Source of the DNA: CAVZBW01 sp963773635
GTDB taxonomy: Bacteria > Actinomycetota > Acidimicrobiia > Acidimicrobiales > RAAP-2
Assembly (NCBI GenBank): GCA_963773635.1
Contig: CAVZBW010000005.1
Span: 2,728,001 to 2,792,000 of the forward strand
Length of the DNA: 64,000 nt
Reading direction: 5' to 3'
A program made the translations under genes and the position numbers. The stretch's first letter is position 1, and every line of letters begins with the position of its first letter. Below, in pieces: positions 49,753 to 60,239 of this stretch. The notes beneath the pieces are model-generated. The model saw nothing but the letters and a program-made list of their open reading frames with translations. It had not been told where the DNA came from and searched no databases.

Positions 49753-50166
49753 TCAGGCGAACTTCGGCATGACCGCGGTGCCGAACCGGCGCAGCGAGTC
49801 GCAGATGTCCCCGTGCTCGATCGTCCCTGCCTGGACCAGCATCAGCAACAGGTCCACGACCTGGTCGGCGTACCAGCTCACCTCCCCGATGCACGTCTCC
49901 GGGCCGCCGAGGACCATCGAGTGCATGGCCCGCATGTCCGCTTTCGTCCCGGACGCGCTCACCGACCCGAGCGAAGCGCTCCCGGTACCACGAGTAGCTC
50001 TCGTCGGTCGCCCCCTCCATCTTGGCCATGCTGGCGTAGGTGTGCTCGACGAGGTTGGCGTACCAGGAGACGCCCTCGTAGCCGCGGCTCAGGGCGTCGT
50101 GGTCGTCCTTGCCGCAGAACATCCAGGGTCTCATCGGCTCGATCTCGTGAGCAGTCCGAACTTCAC
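49753..50166 (-). pseudogene. Decayed LLM-class (luciferase-like) flavin oxidoreductase
   Basis: A GTG at 50166 opens MKFGLLT, one base out of frame with EIEPMRPW, the typical N-terminus of luciferase-like monooxygenases. Immediately after PMRPW the frame enters MFCGKDDHDALSRGYEGVSWYANLVEHTY, a segment from the last third of the family, then a second shift leads to VLGGPETCIGEVSWYADQVVDLLLMLVQAG and MPKFA-stop. About 220 central residues are missing, so this is a relic with an internal deletion, not only a sequencing error. Neighbours give no clue to its former role. Confidence 0.75.
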
Positions 50167-50287
50167 GCGCCCCCCTTGCCTCGATCGCCGTATCCTACGC
50201 CACGTGGATTCGTACCCACGAAGCACCTACAGTAACACTGCAGATTCTAGTGGCACCCGGCAGCGGCCGCCATCGGCGCCCGAGCGA

Positions 50288-51157
50288 GTGACGGAGCCGT
50301 TCTCCGTCGGCGGGGTCGGCGAGGTTCGGATCGTGGGCGACCGTCGCGGTGATCCACAGGCGCCGAGCGTGGTTTTCCTACACGGAGGCGGCCAGACCCG
50401 CCATTCGTGGGGCGGGGCCGCAGCGGCCGTTGCCGCTCGCGGCTGGCAGGGGATCACCGTCGATCTGCGCGGCCACGGAGACTCTGGCTGGGCGGCAGAC
50501 GGCGACTACCGGGGCGTCAGCTTTGCCGGCGACGTGCTCGAGGTGCTGCGAGAGCTGCCACCCCGTCCCGTGCTGGTCGGCGCCTCGCTCGGCGGGCTCA
50601 CGTCGATGCTGCTCGCCGGCGAGCTCGCTCCGGACATCGCCCGCGCCATCGTGCTGGTCGACATCGTTCCCGACATGGAGGCGGCGGGAGCGATGCGGAT
50701 CCAGGCGTTCATGACGGACAGGTCCGCGTCGGGGTTTGAGTCGCTCGAGGAGGTGGCCGACGCCATCGCCGCCTACAACCCGCACCGCCCCCGACCCGCC
50801 GACCTCGACGGGCTCCGCAAGAACCTCCGGCGCCGGGGCGACCGCTGGTACTGGCACTGGGACCCCGCCTTCATGGACACCACGTCGCCCCTCCGGCCAT
50901 CCGAGGTGACCGACGTCGATCGGATGCACGCCGCCGTGGCCCGGATCGTTGCCGGCGGCGTCCCCGTGCTCCTCGTCCGCGGCCGGATGAGCGACCTCGT
51001 GAGCCAGCGGAAGGCCGACGAGTTTCTCGCTCGCTTCCCCGAGGTCGAGTTCGTCGACGTGTCCGGCGCCGGCCACATGGTGGCGGGTGACCGCAACGAC
51101 GCGTTTACCCGGGCCATCCTGGACTTCCTCGATCGGCACGCCACGACGCCGGGGTGA
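50288..51157 (+). CDS. Alpha/beta-hydrolase
   Basis: 289 residues from GTG (VTEPFSVGG). The fold shows VVFLHGGGQTRHSW (oxyanion loop), GITVDLRGHGDSGWA, nucleophile Ser in VLVGASLGGLTSML (about 106), acid near LLVRGRMSDLVSQ (about 237) and His in SGAGHMVAGD (about 264). Such proteins include epoxide hydrolases, haloperoxidases and esterases; the substrate is not predictable. A longer start at about 50203 is possible. It stands alone, divergent from the LLM relic. Confidence 0.88.
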   Translation: MTEPFSVGGVGEVRIVGDRRGDPQAPSVVFLHGGGQTRHSWGGAAAAVAARGWQGITVDLRGHGDSGWAADGDYRGVSFAGDVLEVLRELPPRPVLVGASLGGLTSMLLAGELAPDIARAIVLVDIVPDMEAAGAMRIQAFMTDRSASGFESLEEVADAIAAYNPHRPRPADLDGLRKNLRRRGDRWYWHWDPAFMDTTSPLRPSEVTDVDRMHAAVARIVAGGVPVLLVRGRMSDLVSQRKADEFLARFPEVEFVDVSGAGHMVAGDRNDAFTRAILDFLDRHATTPG

Positions 51158-51176
51158 GGGCGGTCTCGTCGTTGAG

Positions 51177-51247
51177 AGCGGGCGACGGGAATCGAACCCG
51201 CGTTCTCAGCTTGGGAAGCTGATGTTCTGCCTCTGAACTACGCCCGC
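51177..51247 (-). tRNA. tRNA-Gly(CCC)
   Basis: The minus strand folds into a cloverleaf: acceptor GCGGGCG/CGCCCGC, D-stem GTTC/GAAC, anticodon stem TCAGC/GCTGA around loop TTCCCAA (anticodon CCC) and T-arm with TTCGAAT. Discriminator T. No CCA is encoded, so the mature 3' end depends on the CCA-adding enzyme (pcnA at 9210). A degenerate tnpB gene lies 50 bases away. Confidence 0.93.
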
Positions 51248-51296
51248 GGCCGGAGGCCACACTATCGTCTCCCTGGGAAGTGGGTCAGTTGCGACC

Positions 51297-52198
51297 CTAC
51301 GCAGCGAGGAGCTGCTGGGCCCTACCGGCCCGAAGGATGTTCTTGGCAGCGTTCACGTCTGCGTGCTCTTGGTGGCCGCAGGCACCGCACACGAACGACA
51401 CGCCTCGCCGGTTCCCGCTGTCGGTGTGCCCACATTTCGAGCACCGACGGCTGGTGTTGCGGGGATCGACCGCGATGACGGTCCTACCAGCTTCTTCCGC
51501 TTTGTAGGCAATCATGGCGAGCAGGGTTCCCCACCCGGCGTCGTGAATGGATCGGTTGAGGCCGGCCTTGGCACGGGCGCCGTTGGGTTCGTAGGCGCCG
51601 GTGCCGTTGGGACGAGGTTTGGGCCTCCTCTTCATGTTGGTGATGGCCAGGGCTTCGTGGACGATCAGGTCGTTCTCCGCCACGAGTGTCGCCGACAGCT
51701 TGTCGAGGGCGTCTTTCCTGCGGTTGGCGATCCTTCGGTGGGTGGCGACCAGGGAGGCGACGGCCTTGCGGCGGCGGTTGGACCCTCGCCTTTTCGAGGC
51801 CACCTGGCGCTGGGCTCGAGCCAACTCTTGCTCGGCCGCTCGACCTGGGCGAGTTCCCTCCACGGTCCCACCGTCGGAGGTGGCAACGAGCACTCCTACC
51901 CGAGGTCGATGCCGACCGCCCTACCGGTGGCTGGGAGGGTCCGGGCCGGGACGTCCACGCACTGGAGGGACGCCCACCAGTGCCGTCCCTCCCGGCGCAC
52001 CGTGATGGCCTTGGGCGTGCCTCGGATCGAGCGGTGGAGGTGGAGCTTCACCGCACCGATGCCCTTGAGGTGGAGCCGACGGCCATCCTCCAGGGCGGCG
52101 TTGTAGAGCTCACACTGGGCGGCCAGCAGCCGCTCAAGGGCAGCCGTCTGCTTGACCGTGGGGTACAGCCGGTAGCGGAAGGTCCGGCTTCGAGTCAT
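51297..52198 (-). pseudogene. tnpB: Degenerate IS200/IS605-family TnpB (solitary, no tnpA)
   Basis: The N-terminus MTRSRTFRYRLYPTVKQTAALERLLAAQCELYNAAL reads to RAVGIDLG-stop; one added G at the GGG before that stop restores VGVLVATSDGG and the rest. RuvC residues are visible: Asp in GIDLG, Glu in DLIVHEALAITNM, Asp in HADVNAAKNI, with the zinc finger CSKCGH...CGACGH. About 90 residues usual after NAALEDGRR are missing, so the guide-binding region is reduced. Without these, nuclease activity is doubtful. No tnpA or clear element ends were found; it lies beside tRNA-Gly. Confidence 0.85.
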
Positions 52199-52350
52199 CG
52201 ACTGAAAGGTACGAAAAGGGTGTCACAAGCTGGGTGGCCCGGTGAATCGAAATGACCAACTACCTTGTTCTGCGCCACGTTCTTCGCCACGCCCCGTGGT
52301 GAGTTCGCCGGGCGCCCCTCGTTACTGGGGCACGAGAATCAGGAGGACCC

Positions 52351-54417
52351 TTGCCCGTAAGGATCGCCATCGGCCTGTCGATCACGGTGATCGCCCTCGT
52401 CGTCGCCGGTCGCCGGTTCCACTGGGTGTCCCGGCTCGTCCGCTCCGGCCGGGCGGATCCGAAGCGGGCGCGAGGCAGCGTCTTTCCCAAGGCGGAGGCG
52501 GAGGTCACCGAGGTGGCCGGTCAGCGCAAGCTCCTCCGATGGACGATCCCCGGCGTGGCCCACTTCTTTACGATGTGGGGCTTCACCATCCTCCTCTTCA
52601 CGATCGTGGAGGCCTACGGCTGCCTCTTCCAGCGCGACTTCCACTTCCCGGGGATCGGGCACACCGCGGTCCTCGGGTTCCTCGAGGACTTCTTCATCAC
52701 CGCCGTGCTGCTGGCGCTCATCACCTTCACCATCATCCGGCTCATCAACGCCCCGAGGCGGCGGGAGCGGACCTCACGCTTCTACGGCTCGCACACGGGT
52801 GCCGCGTGGCTGGTGCTGGCCATGATCGCCGGGGTCATGATCACCCTCCTCCTGTACCGGGGTGCGCAGGTCAACACGGGGTACTTCCCGTTTGGCTGGT
52901 GGGCCTTCGCCTCGCACATCGTCGGCCAGGCCCTCCACCCGCTCGGCACCGGGGTCAACAGCGTGCTCGAGGCGACGTTCCTGCTGCTCAACATCGCCGT
53001 CATCGTCGGCTTCCTCGTGTTCGTCTCGTACTCCAAGCACCTGCACATCTTCGTGGCGCCGATCAACGTCGCCTTCTCCCGGCGCCCACGGGCGCTCGGA
53101 GCGCTGTACTCCACTCCGGACATGGACATGGAGAACGTCACCGAGGACACCGTCTTCGGCGTCGGCCAGATCGACCACTTCTCCTGGAAGCAGATGCTCG
53201 ACTTCGTCACGTGCACCGAGTGCGGCCGCTGCCAGTCGGTGTGCCCCGCCTGGACAACGGGGAAGCCGCTCTCTCCGAAGCTGTTCATCATGGGTCTCCG
53301 GGACAACATGTTCTCGTCCGCGGGTCGGCTGCTCGCCGCCCAGGGAGGCTCCAACGGGTCGGGGGAGTCGGCCAACGGCTCGGGCTCCGCCGAGGTCGAG
53401 CCCGAGAGCCTGGTCCCGAGGGTCATCGATCCCGACGTCCTGTGGTCTTGCACCACCTGCGGCTCCTGCGTCGAGCAGTGCCCCGTGGACATCGAGCACG
53501 TCGACGCGATCGTCGACATGCGGCGCTACGAGGTGCTGATGGAGTCCCGCTTCCCGACCGAGGCGGGCCTCATGCTGCGTAACATCGAGAACCAGGGCGA
53601 TCCGTGGGGTCTCGGCCAGTCCAAGCGCACGGAGTGGACCGAGGTCCTGGACTTCGAGGTCCCCGTGGTGACCGACTCCATCCCCGACGACGTCGAGTAC
53701 CTCTTTTGGGTGGGGTGTGCCGGGGCCCTCGACGAGCGGGCGCGCAAGGCCACCCAGGCCACCGCCCGCATGCTCCACCGGGCCGGGGTCACCTTTGCGA
53801 TCCTGGGGCCCAGGGAGTCGTGCACCGGCGACCCCGCCCGCCGCCTCGGCAACGAGTATCTCTACCAAGAGCAGGCCAAGGCCAACGTGGCCACGCTCAG
53901 CGAGGTGGGGGCCCGCAAGGTCGTGGCGTCGTGTCCCCACTGCTTCAATTCCATCAAGAACGAGTACCCGGCCCTGGGCGGCGACTTCGAGGTCATCCAC
54001 CACACCCAACTGCTCGAACACCTCGTCTCGAGCGGTCGGCTGACCCCCGGGGGTCTCCAGCGCAGCGTCACCTACCACGACCCCTGCTACCTCGGGCGCC
54101 ACAACCGGGTGTTCGACGAGCCACGGTCGGTGCTGGGCGCCATCCCCGGCGTCCAGCAGGTGGAGATGCGCCGGTGCCGGGAACGGGGCTTCTGCTGCGG
54201 TGCGGGCGGGGCCCGCATGTGGATGGAGGAGAGCATCGGCAAGCGGGTCAACATGGAGCGCACCGAGGAGGCGCTCGGCACCGGGGCCGACGTCGTCTCC
54301 ACGGCGTGCCCCTACTGCATGATCATGCTCGACGACGCGGTGCGGGCCAACGCCAAGGAGGACGAGGTGAGGGTGCTCGACCTCTCCCAGGTGGTGGAGG
54401 AGTCCCTCAGCTCCTGA
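52351..54417 (+). CDS. Membrane iron-sulfur oxidoreductase, heterodisulfide-reductase-like (Rv0338c type)
   Basis: 688 residues from TTG with AGGAGGACCC just before. Five to six N-terminal helices resemble the NarI-type cytochrome domain; two 4Fe-4S motifs follow (CTECGRCQSVCP near 290; CTTCGSCVEQCP near 370) and two CCG domains (VGCAGALDERARK; YHDPCYLGRHN...CCGAGGARMW). This is the actinobacterial Fe-S reductase linked to beta-oxidation electron flow (Rv0338c/EtfD-like). Electron transfer from EtfAB to menaquinone is inferred. Between its clusters is a Gly/Ser linker (GSNGSGESANGSGS). It converges with the PPOX gene, 3' ends overlapping by 11 bases. Confidence 0.88.
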   Translation: MPVRIAIGLSITVIALVVAGRRFHWVSRLVRSGRADPKRARGSVFPKAEAEVTEVAGQRKLLRWTIPGVAHFFTMWGFTILLFTIVEAYGCLFQRDFHFPGIGHTAVLGFLEDFFITAVLLALITFTIIRLINAPRRRERTSRFYGSHTGAAWLVLAMIAGVMITLLLYRGAQVNTGYFPFGWWAFASHIVGQALHPLGTGVNSVLEATFLLLNIAVIVGFLVFVSYSKHLHIFVAPINVAFSRRPRALGALYSTPDMDMENVTEDTVFGVGQIDHFSWKQMLDFVTCTECGRCQSVCPAWTTGKPLSPKLFIMGLRDNMFSSAGRLLAAQGGSNGSGESANGSGSAEVEPESLVPRVIDPDVLWSCTTCGSCVEQCPVDIEHVDAIVDMRRYEVLMESRFPTEAGLMLRNIENQGDPWGLGQSKRTEWTEVLDFEVPVVTDSIPDDVEYLFWVGCAGALDERARKATQATARMLHRAGVTFAILGPRESCTGDPARRLGNEYLYQEQAKANVATLSEVGARKVVASCPHCFNSIKNEYPALGGDFEVIHHTQLLEHLVSSGRLTPGGLQRSVTYHDPCYLGRHNRVFDEPRSVLGAIPGVQQVEMRRCRERGFCCGAGGARMWMEESIGKRVNMERTEEALGTGADVVSTACPYCMIMLDDAVRANAKEDEVRVLDLSQVVEESLSS

Positions 54418-54871
54418 CGATGCCGTAGGCGTGCTCGGGCCAGAGCCGCAGCAGGATGCGGCGCTGGTCCACCATGGCCTGGCGGAACTCGTCCCAGTCG
54501 GCGTGCTCGCCTTGGATCCGGCGGTACATGGCGACGAGCCCCTCCACCGTCTCGTCGTCGGTCGAGGCCGCGACCGGCGAAAGCTCGGCCCTGGCCTCCA
54601 GCACCACGTACTCCCAGAAGCTGTCGCCGTTCACGTGGAGGGCGACGCGGGGATCGCGACGGATGTTGCGGGTCTTGACCCGGTCGTCGGTGATCGAGAC
54701 CTCGGCGGCCTCGCCGGTGCCCGGATCGCCGGTGACCGGGTGGCTGGTGACCGGGTGGCTGGCGACCGAGTACAACACGTTGGTCAGGTGGGGCCGGCCA
54801 TCGGAGGAGACGGTGGCGAGCACCCCCTGGTTGTGCTCCCTCGCCATCTCGAGGGCGACCGTCAGCTCCAT
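54407..54871 (-). CDS. PPOX-class F420-dependent oxidoreductase-like protein with a repeat insert
   Basis: 154 residues. The start LALEMAREHNQGVLATVSSDGRPHLTNVLYSV and RDPRVALHVNGDSFWEYVVLEARAEL show the split-barrel flavin/F420 family. Between two strands sits SHPVTSHPVTGDPGTGE, encoded by two identical 15-bp DNA units plus a third partial copy (54731-54771). The insert would fall in a surface loop. Cofactor unknown. Convergent with the Fe-S oxidoreductase. Confidence 0.85.
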   Translation of the reverse strand: MELTVALEMAREHNQGVLATVSSDGRPHLTNVLYSVASHPVTSHPVTGDPGTGEAAEVSITDDRVKTRNIRRDPRVALHVNGDSFWEYVVLEARAELSPVAASTDDETVEGLVAMYRRIQGEHADWDEFRQAMVDQRRILLRLWPEHAYGIVRS

Positions 54872-54889
54872 GCCGCCCCCGCAAGACCC

Positions 54890-55309
54890 CTAGTGGTAGG
54901 CGCGGGCGTCGGCGTCACGCAGTCTCGCAGCCATGGTGGCGAGGAGCTTGCGGCTGAGCGAGGGAATGGCCTCGACCACCCCGGCAAACTCCCGCTGGCC
55001 GAGCACCAGCAGGCGCATGTCGGTGTCCGAGACGACCGACGCCGACCGGGGACGGCGGTCCAGCAGGGCGAGCTCGCCAAAGTACTGACCGGGACCGAGG
55101 GTGGCCACGCGCCGGTTGTTGCGCCGGACCGAGGCGGTGCCTTCCAGGATGAAAAAGAACTCCCGCCCGATGCTCCCCTCCTTGACCAGCTCCTTGCCCT
55201 TGGGCACCGAGACCTCTGCGGAGGCCCGGCGGAGCGTCCGCAGCTCCTTCGCAGTACAGGACGAGAAAAGCCAGATGCTCGAGAGGTCCGTGCTGGCGCT
55301 GCGGGGCAT
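54890..55309 (-). CDS. Stand-alone cyclic-nucleotide-binding domain protein
   Basis: 139 residues. One cNMP-binding domain: FSSCTAKELRTLRRASAEVSVPKGKELVKEGSIGREFFFILEGTASVRRNNRRVATLGPGQYFGELALLDRRPRSASVVSDTDMRLLVL in segments, with the phosphate cassette FGELALLDRRPRSAS (about 80-94). There is no HTH, so it is not a CRP-type DNA-binding protein. The conserved cassette Arg suggests real nucleotide binding. It is divergent from amtB; the partner is unknown. The large cyclase at 33483 could supply its ligand (inference). Confidence 0.85.
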   Translation of the reverse strand: MPRSASTDLSSIWLFSSCTAKELRTLRRASAEVSVPKGKELVKEGSIGREFFFILEGTASVRRNNRRVATLGPGQYFGELALLDRRPRSASVVSDTDMRLLVLGQREFAGVVEAIPSLSRKLLATMAARLRDADARAYH

Positions 55310-55343
55310 GCCGAGAGGCTAGTGACCGTCTGGCGTCTCAGCA

Positions 55344-55362
55344 GGGATCCTGACCGGATCCC
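55344..55362. promoter_or_regulatory. 7-bp inverted repeat upstream of amtB
   Basis: GGGATCC-TGACC-GGATCCC, 35 bases upstream of the cNMP-domain gene and about 210 before amtB. In a divergent promoter region this is more likely an operator than a terminator. Function unknown. Confidence 0.35.
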
Positions 55363-55412
55363 GGTGCAGCGAGCGGATGGAGAAGGGGAGCGGAGCTCGC
55401 ACGAGGCCCCCG

Positions 55413-55432
55413 TACCAGTTCACATTCTGGTA
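55413..55432. promoter_or_regulatory. Inverted repeat TACCAG-N8-CTGGTA upstream of amtB
   Basis: Perfect 6-base arms at 55413-55418 and 55427-55432, about 140 bases before amtB. It could bind a nitrogen regulator; the region does not contain a convincing GlnR box. Confidence 0.35.
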
Positions 55433-55569
55433 ACACGCGCGTAGCAACTCAGAAATCCCTCGCCACCATACTGACGGCCGACGGCGTGCCTGCAGGGTAC
55501 CCGCAACCACGGGTCGATATGCCAGCGGCAAGGCCGTGGATCGACCGAGAGGGAGGAGAACAGCGCATC

Positions 55570-57018
55570 GTGCTAGGGGCCACTTGGATTGCATACCCGT
55601 CTTGGCTCAACCCCGGGGACAACGCTTGGCAGCTGACGGCGGCAACGTTCGTCGGCCTGATGAGCCTCCCCGGCCTGGCCGTGCTGTACGGCGGCCTGGT
55701 TCAGCGCAAGTGGGTCGTCAACACGATGCTGATGGCCTTTTCCGGCTTCAGCTTGGTCCTCATCGTCTGGACCCTGTGGGGCTTCCAGATGGGATTCGGG
55801 ACACCCGCGCACTGGGGCGCGACCGGCTCGTTCTGGGGAGACCTGGTCGGCATACCCCGGGTATCGGTCAGCCACTTCGCTGAACAGAACCAAGCGACGT
55901 TGCCCCTGGTGACCGTCGGACCGCCCTTCCACTTCTCCGAATCGTCGCTCTTCTACTTCCAGTTCGTGTTCGCGGCCATCACCCCCCTGCTGTTCCTCGG
56001 CAGCGTGCTGGGCCGCATGAAGTTCAAGGCCTGGCTCCTCTTCGTGCCCCTGTGGTCGACGTTCGTCTACAGCGTCAACGCCTTTCTCTTGTGGGGTGGT
56101 GGCTTCTTCGCCCAAAAGGGAGCGGTGGACTACTCCGGTGGCTACGTCATCCACCTGTCGGCTGGAGTGAGCGGCTTCGTGGCCGCCGCGATCATCGGGC
56201 CTCGACTGTTGCGAGACCGGACCCATGCCGTGCCCAACAACCTCATGATGGTGGCGGTCGGCGCCGGCATCCTGTGGCTGGGTTGGAACGGCTTCAACGG
56301 TGGCGACCCCTACTACGCGGGTGCGGACGCCGCCTCGGCCGTGGTCAACACCAACATCGCGACTGCGGCCGCGCTGTTGATCTGGATGTTCATGGACATG
56401 CTCTTTACCCGGGAGCACAAGCCCACCTTCCTCGGTGCCATCAACGGCATGATCTGTGGACTGGTCGGGATCACGCCCTCGGCCGGGTGGGTCAACGGCT
56501 ACGGGGCCATCGTGGTCGGGGTCGTGGCCTCGGCGATCGTCTGGGTGGCCTGGTACAACCTGCCCAAGATCAGACCGTTCAAGAACGTCGACGACGCCAT
56601 GGGGGTGGTCTATACCCACGGCATAGCCGGACTGGTCGGCGGACTCTTGGTGGGCTTCCTGGCCGATCCGGGAATGATCGAGTACATAGGGCTCGGCAAG
56701 ACACCCTCGATCTCGATCGGCGGCCTGTTTTATACGGGCTCCTGGCACCAGGAATGGGAACAGTTCCTGGCCGCCGTCTGGGTCATCTGTTACTCGGCCA
56801 TCATGACCGCCATAATCATCTACGTGGTCAAGTTCATCTGCCGGGGTCTCCGAGAGAAGGACTCGGTGCTGGAGGTCGGCGACCTGGCGGTCCACGACGA
56901 GGAGGCCTTCCCCGTCGAGACGCTCGCCGAGCGGGTCTCCGCGCTGACGAGGGCGTCCGATCGCACGGCGGCCGCCGATCGCACGGCGGCCGAGGAGCGG
57001 CCGGCCGGAGTCACGTGA
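55570..57018 (+). CDS. amtB: Ammonium transporter
   Basis: 482 residues from GTG, with GGGAGGAGAA 8-15 bases upstream. Eleven hydrophobic helices carry the Amt pattern: LYGGLVQRKWVVNTMLM, GGYVIHLSAGVSGFVAAAIIGPR (pore His of HLSAG) and YTHGIAGLVGGLLVG (second His), with LGWNGFNGGDP between them. A C-terminal cytoplasmic tail of about 60 residues, partly repeated (RTAAADRTAAEERPAG), likely meets PII. Followed by glnB after 61 bases, the usual pairing. Confidence 0.95.
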   Translation: MLGATWIAYPSWLNPGDNAWQLTAATFVGLMSLPGLAVLYGGLVQRKWVVNTMLMAFSGFSLVLIVWTLWGFQMGFGTPAHWGATGSFWGDLVGIPRVSVSHFAEQNQATLPLVTVGPPFHFSESSLFYFQFVFAAITPLLFLGSVLGRMKFKAWLLFVPLWSTFVYSVNAFLLWGGGFFAQKGAVDYSGGYVIHLSAGVSGFVAAAIIGPRLLRDRTHAVPNNLMMVAVGAGILWLGWNGFNGGDPYYAGADAASAVVNTNIATAAALLIWMFMDMLFTREHKPTFLGAINGMICGLVGITPSAGWVNGYGAIVVGVVASAIVWVAWYNLPKIRPFKNVDDAMGVVYTHGIAGLVGGLLVGFLADPGMIEYIGLGKTPSISIGGLFYTGSWHQEWEQFLAAVWVICYSAIMTAIIIYVVKFICRGLREKDSVLEVGDLAVHDEEAFPVETLAERVSALTRASDRTAAADRTAAEERPAGVT

Positions 57019-57079
57019 CCGGCACCGGACATCGCGGCAGCCGGCAAACCAGACAACCCACAGGGAAGGGAGTGCACCG

Positions 57080-57418
57080 TTGAAGCTCGTGGTGGCGGTC
57101 ATCAAGCCGTTCAAGCTCGATGACGTCAAGGAGTCCCTCAAGAACCTGGGCGTCCAGGGCCTGACCCTCACCGAAGCCCAGGGCTTCGGGCGCCAACGAG
57201 GGCACACCGAGATCTACCGGGGAGCCGAGTACGAGGTCGATTTCGTGCCGAAGCTTCGCCTCGAGATCGCGGTCGATGACGCTCAGGTCGACACGGTGGT
57301 CGACGCCATCGTCCAGTCGGCGGCGACCGGCAAGATCGGCGACGGAAAGGTCTGGGTCATCCCGGTGGACACGCTGGTGCGGGTGCGCACCGGCGAGCGG
57401 GGAACGGACGCCCTCTAG
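57080..57418 (+). CDS. glnB: Nitrogen regulatory PII protein
   Basis: 112 residues from TTG, with GGGAAGGGAG upstream. PII features: MKLVVAVIKPFKLDDVKESL, the T-loop RGHTEIYRGAEYEVDFVPK with Tyr at about 51, and the nucleotide signature IGDGKVWVIPVD. It senses 2-oxoglutarate and ATP/ADP and blocks AmtB when nitrogen is plentiful. It follows amtB on the same strand. Transcription ends at the hairpin at 57424-57470. Confidence 0.96.
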   Translation: MKLVVAVIKPFKLDDVKESLKNLGVQGLTLTEAQGFGRQRGHTEIYRGAEYEVDFVPKLRLEIAVDDAQVDTVVDAIVQSAATGKIGDGKVWVIPVDTLVRVRTGERGTDAL

Positions 57419-57423
57419 CTCAC

Positions 57424-57470
57424 GGATACCGGGGGTCCCGGTGCGTTCAGCCGGGACCCCCCAGGTATCC
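57424..57470. terminator. Long hairpin terminator shared by glnB and gpmA
   Basis: GGATACC + GGGGGTCCCGG pairs with CCGGGACCCCC + GGTATCC (18 base pairs, two-base bulge, nine-base loop). It begins six bases after the glnB stop, and the gpmA stop (57447-57449) lies in the loop, so the last codons of gpmA form one arm. It is symmetric, so it can terminate both converging genes. Confidence 0.85.
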
Positions 57471-58160
57471 CCGCTCCACGATGCGCAGCTGCCCGTCCAG
57501 CAGGCAGCGGTAGGGCACGCCGGTCGGGATCTCGAGTCCGACGATCTCCTCGTCGGCGATGTCCTCGAGATACTTGCGGATGGCCCGGAGGCTGTTGCCG
57601 TGGGCCACGACCAGTACCGCCCCGCCCCGAGCGCCCAGCGCCTTGAGGTCGGGCACGATGGCGTCCTGCCAGTACGGCACGGCTCGCCTCACGACGTCGG
57701 CCAGGCACTCGGCCAACGGGAGGGCGTCGGGCGGTAGGTCGCCGTAGCGGGGGTCCTCCAGGCGCTGGCGGGGGTCGCCGGGGGCGATGTCTGGTGGCGG
57801 TACGTCGTAGCTCCGCCGCCACAGTTTGACCTGGTCCGCACCGAATCGCTCGGCCGTCTCGGCCTTGTTCCGCCCGGTCAGGTCCCCGTAGTGGCGCTCG
57901 TTGAGCCGCCAGTGCCGGCGCACGGGCAGCCAGGAACGCCCGGCGACCTCGAGCGCCAGCTCGGCGGTGTGGATCGCCCGGGTCAGCAACGAGGTGTGGA
58001 CCACGCGAAGGTCCAGGTCGGAAGCCTCTGCCAAGAGCCTCCCCGCCTCGCGGGCCTCCTTCTCCCCCTCGAGGGTGAGCCCGACGTCCTCCCAGCCGGT
58101 AAAGCGGTTGAGGGCGTTCCACTCTGACTGCCCATGCCGCAGCAGCACCAGGTCGAGCAC
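57447..58160 (-). CDS. gpmA: 2,3-bisphosphoglycerate-dependent phosphoglycerate mutase
   Basis: 237 residues from GTG. The catalytic RHG motif LVLLRHGQSEWNALNRFTGW starts at residue 8, with LNERHYGDLTGRNK (second-shell and Glu) and VLVVAHGNSLRAI (second His). It interconverts 3- and 2-phosphoglycerate in glycolysis. The end PTGVPYRCLLDGQLRIVERGYLGG is typical; it folds into the terminator at 57424-57470. It is divergent from the dnaK operon. Confidence 0.95.
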   Translation of the reverse strand: MLDLVLLRHGQSEWNALNRFTGWEDVGLTLEGEKEAREAGRLLAEASDLDLRVVHTSLLTRAIHTAELALEVAGRSWLPVRRHWRLNERHYGDLTGRNKAETAERFGADQVKLWRRSYDVPPPDIAPGDPRQRLEDPRYGDLPPDALPLAECLADVVRRAVPYWQDAIVPDLKALGARGGAVLVVAHGNSLRAIRKYLEDIADEEIVGLEIPTGVPYRCLLDGQLRIVERGYLGGPG

Positions 58161-58232
58161 GCAGGGCAGCGTACCGGAACGGCCACGAACGCCCGGTAGG
58201 GTTCGAATCGGATAGCGATTTTGCCACAGAAG

Positions 58233-58263
58233 TTGCTATAGACACACTCAACTTTGCTATACT
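58233..58263 (+). promoter_or_regulatory. dnaK operon promoter with HAIR-like element
   Basis: TATACT (58258-58263) is a good -10; TTGCTA (58233-58238) is a possible -35 with a 19-base spacer. Overlapping it, GTTGCTA-N7-ACTCAAC resembles the HspR operator HAIR (CTTGAGT-N7-ACTCAAG): the right arm matches six of seven, the left four. TTGCTATA is repeated at 58254-58261. hspR is the fourth gene of this operon, so autoregulation is expected. Confidence 0.5.
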
Positions 58264-58389
58264 AACTTCCAACATACGGAGGTCCCGGGAGCACGCGCCG
58301 AGGGGCGTCCCCGTGTGGCGTTTCGTGGGTACGGCGCTCGTGAGTGCGGCGTTCGTGAGTGGCGTTCGTGAAAGGAATGGGAGCGGACC

Positions 58390-60225
<1,836 letters not shown>

Positions 60226-60239
60226 GCGGGGGACCTGCC

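Noticed and set aside
55410..55470. GlnR box before amtB
   Set aside because: GTAACACGCGCGTAGCAAC has only part of the gTnAC-n6-GaAAC pattern; the palindrome at 55413-55432 is listed separately without a named regulator.
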